Below are positions 53,744 to 60,411 of a stretch of 60,411 nt of DNA, piece after piece (within the stretch, counting starts at the first letter, position 1; every line of letters starts with the position of its first letter). This stretch comes from Desulfobacterium sp. (lineage in GTDB: Bacteria > Desulfobacterota > Desulfobacteria > Desulfobacterales > Desulfobacteraceae). The translations under genes and the position numbers were made by a program. Where the stretch lies: positions 1-60,411 of the forward strand of contig JAQYWC010000037.1 of the NCBI GenBank assembly GCA_030145245.1. The letters are read 5' to 3'. Under the pieces are notes generated by a model. The model was given only the letters and a program-made list of their open reading frames with translations, was not told the origin of the DNA and ran no database searches.

Positions 53744-53920
53744 ATCTCTCTTTGTTTCTCTATTGTTTTTGTTGGCTTACGTTCTGGTAAAGGCAGAATA
53801 CCATACCTGGGCAGGCTTTGTCTTGAATTCACTTGTTCTTTTTGTTGTATCTGATAAATTTAAAACAGGTCCTAACACATTCCCATCGTATCCGAATTTT
53901 ATTTTGATCAGGAGAGTACC

Positions 53921-54730
53921 ATGGCCGGGATGATAAAAAAAATCCTTGGAATCGTCCTTGTCCTTACAATGGTACCCCTTGGCGCAGACGGGTTTGAACT
54001 TGAACTCTCAAAAGAGAATAAGGTGTTGCTGACCAATGGGGCCGGTCTCCTTGCCATCACCGGATGGGGGGTCGCCAATTGGGACTATTTCACCAACAGC
54101 CCGACCCGGGGGGACGAACGTTGGTTTTCAAAAAACACGGACCATGGCGGTGTTGATAAGCTTGGGCACTTCTATTTCACTTACACCCTATCCCACATCC
54201 TTGGCGCAAGCTATGAACGCTGGGGGTATTCCCATGAAAGGGCGTCGTTCCTGGGGGCACTCTCCTCCGTTACCCTGATGGGCGCAATGGAGGCTGGTGA
54301 CTCGTTCAGCGACTTTGGGTTCTCCCATGAAGATTTCATCATGAATGCCCTTGGCGGTATTGCCGGCTATTACTTCAGGGTCAGCCCGGAGCTTGCAAGA
54401 AAAATCGATCTCAGGGTGGAGTACCGCCCGGACTTCACAGAACCGGATATCTTTACCGACTATGAAAGAACCAGGTATCTTGTGGCGATCAAGCTGGACG
54501 GTTTTGACGCCGTCGAACACCGGTATCTCAAATTTATAGAGATTCATTTTGGGTATTTTACCCGGGGGTATTCCGACAACGAAACAAACCGGTCCAGAAA
54601 CATTTATCTTGGGGTCGGCATCAATATTCCCAGGATTTTTAAGTATGCTTCCTTGAACAGGATTTCAAAACTTACCAACTACGTTCAAATCCCTTACACA
54701 AGCCTGAACCTTGAAAAGGATTTGAATTAG
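53921..54730 (+). CDS. DUF2279 exported protein
   Basis: A 269-residue protein with a signal peptide (ILGIVLVLTMVPLGADG) and the DUF2279 pattern. This shows ITGWGVANWDYF, WFSKNTDHGGVDKLGHFYFTYTLSHI, AMEAGDSFSDFGFSHEDFIMNALGGIAGYYF and a beta-rich C-terminus. The conserved GGVDKLGH and FSHEDFIMN histidine/aspartate residues resemble a lipid- or metal-site motif; the function is not established. GGAGAG precedes the ATG. Likely periplasmic or outer-membrane associated. Confidence 0.83.
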   Translation: MAGMIKKILGIVLVLTMVPLGADGFELELSKENKVLLTNGAGLLAITGWGVANWDYFTNSPTRGDERWFSKNTDHGGVDKLGHFYFTYTLSHILGASYERWGYSHERASFLGALSSVTLMGAMEAGDSFSDFGFSHEDFIMNALGGIAGYYFRVSPELARKIDLRVEYRPDFTEPDIFTDYERTRYLVAIKLDGFDAVEHRYLKFIEIHFGYFTRGYSDNETNRSRNIYLGVGINIPRIFKYASLNRISKLTNYVQIPYTSLNLEKDLN

Positions 54731-54954
54731 CCCTGTCTCCTGTCCCTTCTTGCCCGCCTGTCATTTGTGGAGGAGAGAAGAACCACAACTCCGTCCCTCA
54801 CTTCTTTTCGCCGGTCCCGTCTGTTTTTTCGTCTGTCCCGTCTCAGCTTTCGGCCTTTTGCGATTCTTCTCTCTCTGTTTGACTCTTCACCAACCGATAC
54901 AGCAGCGTTTACAGGTCCCTTTTTCAGAGGTGTGATCAAAGGTGCGCCGGTCAT
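54727..54954 (-). CDS. Small Arg/Asp-rich protein
   Basis: A 75-residue, very basic protein with repeated DRR/RRDRR blocks (KLRRDRRKNRRDRR, TNDRRARRDRR). GGAG lies ten bases before the ATG. The repeat pattern and ribosome site argue for a real gene, possibly RNA or nucleic-acid binding or an acidic-surface ligand. Low complexity could also arise by chance. It overlaps the DUF2279 stop by four bases. Confidence 0.45.
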   Translation of the reverse strand: MTGAPLITPLKKGPVNAAVSVGEESNRERRIAKGRKLRRDRRKNRRDRRKEVRDGVVVLLSSTNDRRARRDRRQG

Positions 54955-55047
54955 TTTATCTTAACTCCAGTTACAGGGTTAATTGGTTGAAAAGCTTTTT
55001 ACTCCATTTCTCTTGAATATCGTCATCTAAGAAAAAATCTTTAATTT

Positions 55048-55479
55048 CTATTTTTTGCAATCCTTGATGTAGTTGGTTGTTCGCAAAAACGGGACATAGA
55101 GAAGGTCGCTGGTCATGATGTGCTCCACAAGCCAGTCCCGCAGCTGTTCGATCACCTCGTAGTTCAAGTTGTCCTTGTCCTCTGTTACCAGGCGCCGGAG
55201 GCTGACCGTGTTCTTGATAAACTTGCGGTGCTCCTTGGCGTGGTAATCGATTTCGGGGTAGCCGCATTTTCTCAGGTACTCTTCCTCTTTGCTGAAGAAA
55301 TACCTGCTGTATTCATTGAGTTCGGCAACCATGTTGGAGCACTCCTTGCCGTCCTTGTTATTGTCCTTCAGGTCAATCAATACGTTCAAGAGGGCAAACA
55401 TTTTTTTTTGCAGCTCGTCGATCTCAGGAATGTCAACGCTCAGCTCTTCATTCCACTCAAATGCTTCTATTTTATCCAT
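55048..55479 (-). CDS. Hemerythrin-like protein lacking one iron site
   Basis: A 143-residue four-helix protein of the bacteriohemerythrin family. The start FEWNEELSVDIPEIDELQKK aligns with the usual W-x-IDxQHK helix, and YFFSKEEEYLRKCGYPEIDY with HFxxEE...GYP. Ligands kept: E65, H80, H84, H120 and D125, which make the three-His iron site and both bridging carboxylates. Lost: the helix-A His is Q24 and the helix-B His is F61, exactly the two His of the second iron. It should therefore bind a single iron or none, and may act as a sensor or NO/O2-responsive protein rather than an O2 carrier. It lies near a small membrane protein gene and mpl. Confidence 0.85.
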   Translation of the reverse strand: MDKIEAFEWNEELSVDIPEIDELQKKMFALLNVLIDLKDNNKDGKECSNMVAELNEYSRYFFSKEEEYLRKCGYPEIDYHAKEHRKFIKNTVSLRRLVTEDKDNLNYEVIEQLRDWLVEHIMTSDLLYVPFLRTTNYIKDCKK

Positions 55480-55508
55480 ATCTATAATCCTTTTTTATAA
55501 ATTTATTA

Positions 55509-55700
55509 TCAACGTTTTTTGCCGATAAAGAGGGTGGCGATAACCGCCACAGAGACGAGGACCGCCACAGCAACGGTCATCTTCAGTCCACTATCTCCAA
55601 ATCTGGGGTAAATTACAAAGGGTACCAGCCACAGGTAAAGAAACATGTGAAAGGTTCCGATTCCAACAATTCTCAGGACAGCACTTTTTTTTTTCATCAA
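55509..55700 (-). CDS. Small inner-membrane protein
   Basis: A 63-residue protein with two predicted membrane helices (IGTFHMFLYLWLVPFVIY and VAVAVLVSVAVIATLFIG) and a basic C-terminus GKKR. No family recognised. Its ATG overlaps the mpl stop by four bases (ATGA-type), a strong sign that it is translated with mpl. Function unknown. Confidence 0.65.
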   Translation of the reverse strand: MMKKKSAVLRIVGIGTFHMFLYLWLVPFVIYPRFGDSGLKMTVAVAVLVSVAVIATLFIGKKR

Positions 55701-57115
55701 AGGCTCTCCAGCAATCTGTCATGGATGTTGTCAAAACCGCCATTTGACATGATAAGCATGAGATCGTTTTTTTCAGCCCTTTGGGTGAGAAAATTTATGA
55801 TGGCATCGGTGTCGTCAAAAAGATGGGCATCCGTTCCCCTTTCACAAATGTCTGCAACCAGTTTTTCCGGGGAGAGTCTCTCCCCGGGGGGGATTTTTTC
55901 AATCTTCGACGGCCGGCGGACACATACCATGTCGGCCCCGTCAAAGGATGCAGGATAGACTTTTTGAAAAACAGCACGCATGCTGGAATTGGTTCGGGGT
56001 TCAAACACGGCAATGATTCTTCCATCCTTGTAAAACGGACCCACAGCCTTCAGAGTCTCCCTCACTGCGGTGGGGTGATGGGCAAAGTCATCCATCACGG
56101 TGATACCGTTCTTAACGCCCCTTACTTCCTGGCGTCTTTTGACCCCGGCAAAGCTGTCCAGGGCTGCGGCCAGGCTCTCATCCGGAATATTGATTCGTTT
56201 TGAGGCTGCGATCACGGCAAGGGCGTTCATGATGTTGTGGTGTCCCATCATGGGGGTGGTGAACGTGAGTTCCTTTGCTTTGGGATCTATTACACTGAAA
56301 ACGCTTTTTCCATCCACTGCCTTTAGGTCAACACAGGACCAGTCCCCGGCATCATCACCATAGCGCTGGATGCCGCACTTCCCAGACCCAAGGATCTCGT
56401 CAAGGTTCCGGTCGTCATCAAAGGCAATGGCCAGGCTCTCCGGAGCAAGCTTCTTCACGAAGTTTGTGAACACCTCCTTGACGTGGTCAAGATCCCTGAA
56501 GATATCGGCATGGTCAAACTCAACCCCTGTCATGATGGTGACATGGGGGTCGTAATGCATGAACTTGGGGCCTTTGTCGAAAAAGGCCGTGTCATACTCA
56601 TCGCCCTCGATGACAATGTGGTCGCCTTTTCCGATCCTGTAGTTGCCGTTGAAATCCTTGACAATTCCGCCGATCATGAACGAGGGGTCCAGGCCTGCTT
56701 CATTCAGGACATGGGCCATGAGTGAGGCCGTGGTTGTCTTGCCGTGGGTGCCCGTGACCAGAATGATCTTTTTGCCGGCTGCGGCAAACCGGTTCAACGC
56801 CTGGGGCATGGAGCAGTAAGGGATCTTCCGCTCTATTGTGGCCACTGCCTCGGGATTGGTTCTGAAAACGGCATTTCCCACAATCACAAGATCGGTTTCC
56901 GGATCAATGTTGTCCGGATGAAATCCCTTAATCAGCCGGATCCCCTTATGTTCAAGGAAATCACTCATGGGCGGATAGACGTCCTGGTCCGACCCTGTCA
57001 CTTCATACCCCATCTCCTGGAGCATGCAGGCAAGGGCACCCATACCGGTGCCGCAGGCGGCGATCATGTGAATCTTTTTTACCGTTTCCGGGATGTAGTT
57101 CCCCATATCAGGCAA
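55697..57115 (-). CDS. mpl: UDP-MurNAc:L-Ala-gamma-D-Glu-meso-Dap ligase (Mpl)
   Basis: A 472-residue Mur ligase. The start [20 protein letters not shown] matches the Mpl-specific glycine loop. The ATP site is [13 protein letters not shown]. The Mpl hallmark [16 protein letters not shown] follows and distinguishes it from MurC. Then come [14 protein letters not shown] and [14 protein letters not shown]. It reattaches the recycled tripeptide L-Ala-gamma-D-Glu-meso-Dap to UDP-MurNAc in peptidoglycan recycling. It overlaps hemL by eight bases and the small membrane protein gene by four. Confidence 0.93.
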   Translation of the reverse strand: MPDMGNYIPETVKKIHMIAACGTGMGALACMLQEMGYEVTGSDQDVYPPMSDFLEHKGIRLIKGFHPDNIDPETDLVIVGNAVFRTNPEAVATIERKIPYCSMPQALNRFAAAGKKIILVTGTHGKTTTASLMAHVLNEAGLDPSFMIGGIVKDFNGNYRIGKGDHIVIEGDEYDTAFFDKGPKFMHYDPHVTIMTGVEFDHADIFRDLDHVKEVFTNFVKKLAPESLAIAFDDDRNLDEILGSGKCGIQRYGDDAGDWSCVDLKAVDGKSVFSVIDPKAKELTFTTPMMGHHNIMNALAVIAASKRINIPDESLAAALDSFAGVKRRQEVRGVKNGITVMDDFAHHPTAVRETLKAVGPFYKDGRIIAVFEPRTNSSMRAVFQKVYPASFDGADMVCVRRPSKIEKIPPGERLSPEKLVADICERGTDAHLFDDTDAIINFLTQRAEKNDLMLIMSNGGFDNIHDRLLESL

Positions 57116-58394
57116 GACCTTTCATAACCTCAGCTGCGGCGTTGATTGTGGCTTCTATATCCTCGTCACTGTGTGCGGCAGAGACAAACACGGCTTCGAA
57201 CTGGGATGGGGCAAGGTAGATCCCCCGCTTGCGCATCTCAATATAGTAGGTGGCAAACCGTTCAAGGTTGCTGGTTTTGGCCTCATCAAAATTGGTTATC
57301 AGTGTTTTTGTGAAAAACATTCCCGCCATTGATCCGATATGTCCGGCGGAAAAGTCGATGCCTGCCTTGTCTGCGGCATTCCGAAGGCCTGCGACCAGCT
57401 TTTCGGTCTTGGCGTCCAGGGCTTCATAGAACCCGGGTTTGCTGATCTCTTCCAGGGTCGCAATCCCGGCTGCCATGGCCAATGGGTTGCCCGACAGGGT
57501 GCCTGCCTGGTATACCGGTCCCACAGGGGCGATGTGGTCCATGATCTCCCGTTTTCCGCCATAGGCTCCCACGGGAAGGCCGCCACCGATGATCTTTCCA
57601 AAACAGGTGAGATCCGGGGTGATCCCGAAAAGGCCCTGGGCAGATCCCCTGGCCACCCTGAAACCTGTCATCACCTCGTCAAAGATGAGAAGGGCACCAT
57701 GTTTTGTGGCTTCGCTCCGAAGGGTCTCAAGGAAACCCTCAACCGGCGGAACCATGCCCATGTTGCCGGCCACAGGCTCCACAATGATGCCGGCAACCTT
57801 GTCGCCTTTGGTCTCCATGATCTGCTTGAAACCGTCAATATCATTATATGTGATGCTCAGGGTGTGGGTGACGACGGACTCTGGAATTCCGGGGCTTCCG
57901 GGAATCCCTAATGTTGCAACCCCTGAACCTGCGGCAACAAGAAGTGTATCTGCATGGCCGTGGTAGCATCCGTCAAATTTGATGATGATGTCCCTGCCCG
58001 TATATCCCCTGGCAAGCCGGATGGCGCTCATGGTCGCCTCGGTACCGGAGTTGACCATTCTCACCTTTTCCACCGACGGAACCGCCGCTGTGACAAGCTT
58101 TGACAGCTCGCTTTCAAGGGCGGTGGGTGCACCAAAGCTTGTTCCGGACGCCAAAGCCTTGGTCAGCGCCTCAATGACCCTGGGATGGCGGTGCCCCAGG
58201 ATCATGGGACCCCATGATCCTATGTAATCTATGTATGTGTTACCGTCGGCATCAACAATCTTGCTGCCATCGGCCTTTTCTATAAAAAGAGGGCTGCCGC
58301 CCACGGACCCGCAAGCTCTAACAGGTGAGTTCACACCTCCGGGAATAAGTTCGGCCGCCTCAGTGAACAGCGCCTCAGATCTGGTTGTATCCAT
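57108..58394 (-). CDS. hemL: Glutamate-1-semialdehyde 2,1-aminomutase
   Basis: A 428-residue PLP fold-type I enzyme of expected length. It has [13 protein letters not shown] and [12 protein letters not shown] near the start, [30 protein letters not shown] and the PLP lysine in [17 protein letters not shown]. It converts glutamate-1-semialdehyde to 5-aminolevulinate in the C5 route of tetrapyrrole synthesis. That pathway feeds heme, siroheme and corrinoids, in demand in a cytochrome-rich anaerobe. It leads a minus-strand unit with mpl. Confidence 0.96.
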   Translation of the reverse strand: MDTTRSEALFTEAAELIPGGVNSPVRACGSVGGSPLFIEKADGSKIVDADGNTYIDYIGSWGPMILGHRHPRVIEALTKALASGTSFGAPTALESELSKLVTAAVPSVEKVRMVNSGTEATMSAIRLARGYTGRDIIIKFDGCYHGHADTLLVAAGSGVATLGIPGSPGIPESVVTHTLSITYNDIDGFKQIMETKGDKVAGIIVEPVAGNMGMVPPVEGFLETLRSEATKHGALLIFDEVMTGFRVARGSAQGLFGITPDLTCFGKIIGGGLPVGAYGGKREIMDHIAPVGPVYQAGTLSGNPLAMAAGIATLEEISKPGFYEALDAKTEKLVAGLRNAADKAGIDFSAGHIGSMAGMFFTKTLITNFDEAKTSNLERFATYYIEMRKRGIYLAPSQFEAVFVSAAHSDEDIEATINAAAEVMKGLA

Positions 58395-58589
58395 GATATT
58401 TAATCCTTGAATAATTTATTAACACTTGAAACCCTCAAGATATACACCCTAAACAAACTTACTTTTTTATCAAACAGGTAAAATCAGGTCAATATCTTTA
58501 TGCCTTTAGGGCCAAATCCATTTTTTTAAAAAAAAGGTTTGACAGGTGACCCGATTGCTGGTACTTTCGCCTTGTTTCTTGCTTCGGCA

Positions 58590-58665
<76 letters not shown>

Positions 58666-58676
58666 TTTAAAAAGCT

Positions 58677-58712
58677 AAGGCTTTCAGTGTTTTTCGCTGA
58701 AAGCCTTTTTGT
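58677..58712 (+). terminator. Terminator of tRNA-Lys
   Basis: AAGGCTTTCAG (58677-58687) and CTGAAAGCCTT (58697-58707) form a perfect 11-bp stem followed by TTTTTGTTTTTT. Confidence 0.9.
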
Positions 58713-58775
58713 TTTTTCGTCCCCACTATGTCCCCTTTTTTTAGGCTCTACTCTGGAATCTTAATGCAAATAGAA

Positions 58776-59519
58776 TCAAGCTGAATAGCCTACCGGCATG
58801 ACCAGTAAAGGCTCATGTGTGCGGGGAAGGTTCAGAACCTCAGTGAGTTTCATATCATTAAATGCCCCGACAGTTCCGGCCTTGAGTCCCAGAGCTTCGG
58901 CCTGGAGAAAGATGTTTTGGCCAATATGGCCTGCTTCGATCATTGCATATCGAACACCACGTTCCCCGTATTTGACGCCCACCCGGTTGTACTCTGCAGT
59001 GATAACAAGGTTGACCGGCGCCCCGGCCATCCACATCTGGGAACGGGCGGCCCTGGCCATACCAATCCTCAAATCTTTTTTTGCCACCTGTGACAGCATG
59101 TGGCTGTGGGGTTCATAGTGATAAACACCGGCTTCGAGCTGCGCCACACAACCCTGTCCTGCCACAACATATACATCCATGGGAAACAAGGCACCTGCAG
59201 ACGGGGCGGCCCGCTTGACTCCCTTGTTTCCTGTTATGCCTTGGGCAGACCATAGCAATTGTGCCAATTGATCTAAGGGCAACATCTTTGGTATATAGGA
59301 TCGAACCGTTCTTCTTTGGTTAATCGCCTGTTCCACAGAAACGGTTCCTTGTGTTTTTGCTTGTGGCAGTTTCATAACATCCTCCAGGTATGGCTTAATC
59401 GCTTTTGCAACAGCCCATCTAAGTGGCCAGAACAATGCAAGGCCGAAAGGAAAAAATGCTCCGGCAAGACCGGCTATAATTTTTCTTCGTTCTTTTAATT
59501 TGTCCTTTTTATCTTTCAT
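58776..59519 (-). CDS. Nitroreductase-family protein (SagB-like)
   Basis: A 247-residue FMN-binding protein. The ATG at 59519 has GGAAAG upstream and overlaps the preceding gene's stop. An N-terminal hydrophobic stretch (AGLAGAFFPFGLALFWPL) suggests a membrane anchor. The nitroreductase fold begins with QAINQRRTVRSYIPKMLPLDQLAQLLW (FMN Arg), then AAPSAGALFPMDVYVV and a C-terminal AMIEAGHIGQNIFLQAEALGLKAGTVGAF. SagB-type family members oxidise or reduce varied small molecules. Substrate unknown. Confidence 0.88.
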   Translation of the reverse strand: MKDKKDKLKERRKIIAGLAGAFFPFGLALFWPLRWAVAKAIKPYLEDVMKLPQAKTQGTVSVEQAINQRRTVRSYIPKMLPLDQLAQLLWSAQGITGNKGVKRAAPSAGALFPMDVYVVAGQGCVAQLEAGVYHYEPHSHMLSQVAKKDLRIGMARAARSQMWMAGAPVNLVITAEYNRVGVKYGERGVRYAMIEAGHIGQNIFLQAEALGLKAGTVGAFNDMKLTEVLNLPRTHEPLLVMPVGYSA

Positions 59520-60297
59520 GTGTCTTTCCAATTCCGTATTTGAGACAGAATTGCTCTGTGATCTGCCAGAGATCCTCCGTCAGACACTCCTTCACCTTTT
59601 TCAAGATGCGCTGGCTAACAGGACCGTAATAGGCTTCAGCAATGCCTCCTGTGATGCAGGCAAGGGTGTCGCTGTCGCCTCCCAGTGAAATTGCGTTGCG
59701 TACGGCGTCCTCGTAGGAGTCTGAATCTAAAAAGGCAATAATGGCCTCCGGCACTGTTCCCTGGCATGAAATATCAAACGTGTAGGAAGGTCTGATCTCT
59801 TCCACGGTGCGATCGAGATCGTATCCGAACCGACGGGCCACTTCTTTCCTGATCAGTGTTTTGTCATGTGTGGTTCTGGCTAGGTAAATGCTCAACGCTG
59901 TTGCTTGTGCGCCTTTCACACCTTCAGGATGGTTATGGGATATCTCTGCCGTCCGCTCGGCCTCCTCCAGGACTGTGTCAACCGTGTCAAAGGCAAATCC
60001 GACCGGACTTACCCGCATGGCAGATCCGTTGCCCCAGCTGTTGTAGGGTTCGGGGTCGGTCGAATGAAGCCAGTGGATGAATGTCCCGCCGTAGCCGGCG
60101 TGGGGATACTTTCTTCCGGTTTTCCGCACTGCCTTTAAGTAATCCCGGTCGGCTAAGATGGCTTTTGCAATGGCAATGGTAAGAACCGTATCGTCCGTGA
60201 AGCAACACTTTGGATGGAAAAGGGGAAATTCTTTTGTTTTAATGGGGAATTGTTCGTAAACCGATCCGATGATATCTCCTGCGATAGCACCAATCAT
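59509..60297 (-). CDS. ADP-ribosylglycohydrolase (DraG/ARH-like)
   Basis: A 262-residue all-helical dinuclear-magnesium hydrolase. The ATG at 60297 has AAGGGG upstream. Metal-site motifs are GAIAGDIIGSVYE, CFTDDTVLTIA and SLGGDSDTLACITGGIAEAYYG; GNGSAMRVSPVGF lines the ADP-ribose pocket. Family members remove ADP-ribose from proteins or small molecules. The classic DraG target, nitrogenase reductase, and DraT are not in the window, so the target is unknown. It overlaps the nitroreductase gene. Confidence 0.92.
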   Translation of the reverse strand: MIGAIAGDIIGSVYEQFPIKTKEFPLFHPKCCFTDDTVLTIAIAKAILADRDYLKAVRKTGRKYPHAGYGGTFIHWLHSTDPEPYNSWGNGSAMRVSPVGFAFDTVDTVLEEAERTAEISHNHPEGVKGAQATALSIYLARTTHDKTLIRKEVARRFGYDLDRTVEEIRPSYTFDISCQGTVPEAIIAFLDSDSYEDAVRNAISLGGDSDTLACITGGIAEAYYGPVSQRILKKVKECLTEDLWQITEQFCLKYGIGKTHER

Positions 60298-60411
60298 ATG
60301 TTTCCCCTTTCTCTGTCGAACATGCAATCCTCGTATTCTATCCAATATGTTTTTTTATGGAATTAAGTATTGTTCCCTTCAGATTCTATCTTCTCTATTG
60401 GAAGTAGGGGG

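Overview
The window looks like chromosome from a Gram-negative, anaerobic, sulfate-reducer-type bacterium, most likely Desulfobacterota (Desulfobacterales). This is inferred from the gene mix: a lactate permease beside a sigma-54-type two-component system, TRAP and dipeptide-type ABC importers, a monomeric [FeFe]-hydrogenase, a tetraheme c3-type cytochrome, bacteriohemerythrin, Mpl, class-I adenylate cyclase and HemL. No 16S rRNA or dissimilatory sulfite reductase gene lies in the window, so the assignment is by context only. No CRISPR array, rRNA operon or intact prophage was seen.

Layout. 1-6.3 kb: lactate permease (minus) diverges from a hybrid histidine kinase and a sigma-54-dependent response regulator (plus); both sides of the 447-bp gap carry sigma-54-like -24/-12 elements around a shared inverted repeat. 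6.4-13.0 kb: a minus-strand operon reads ridA, a D-cysteine desulfhydrase/cysteate sulfo-lyase-type PLP enzyme, TRAP transporter genes dctP-dctQ-dctM, an unrecognised 414-aa protein and a GntR/FCD regulator. Two identical palindromes precede ridA. The set reads as uptake and beta-elimination of a cysteine-like amino acid, possibly L-cysteate. 13.4-20.2 kb: a LysE-type exporter and a five-gene Dpp/Opp-type ABC importer. 20.2-22.1 kb: two glycosyltransferases, probably for the cell envelope.

22.4-36 kb is an accessory-looking stretch. It holds a 1023-aa secreted protein with two tandem DUF4214-like units and leucine-rich repeats, a pectinacetylesterase-family lipoprotein, a small anchored protein, a Tat-exported VanY-type peptidase, a HAD phosphatase, a monomeric [FeFe]-hydrogenase, an ArsR regulator with an ene-reductase that share palindromic operators, and a 904-aa secreted protein with DUF4214-like and dockerin-like segments. 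Decayed scraps of a hydrogenase gene and of an mltF-like gene lie between genes here. 36.2-41.1 kb: tRNA-Arg(UCU), a broken chemoreceptor gene, a PhnD-like binding protein followed by an intact chemoreceptor, and an insertion-sequence remnant.

41.1-60.4 kb is mostly housekeeping: tetraheme cytochrome, mltF-parC-parE, a class-I adenylate cyclase with a very long HEAT-like/pentapeptide-repeat N-terminus, an XPB-like helicase, a DUF2279 protein, a hemerythrin-like protein that lacks both histidines of one iron site, mpl, hemL, tRNA-Lys(CUU), a nitroreductase and an ADP-ribosylglycohydrolase.
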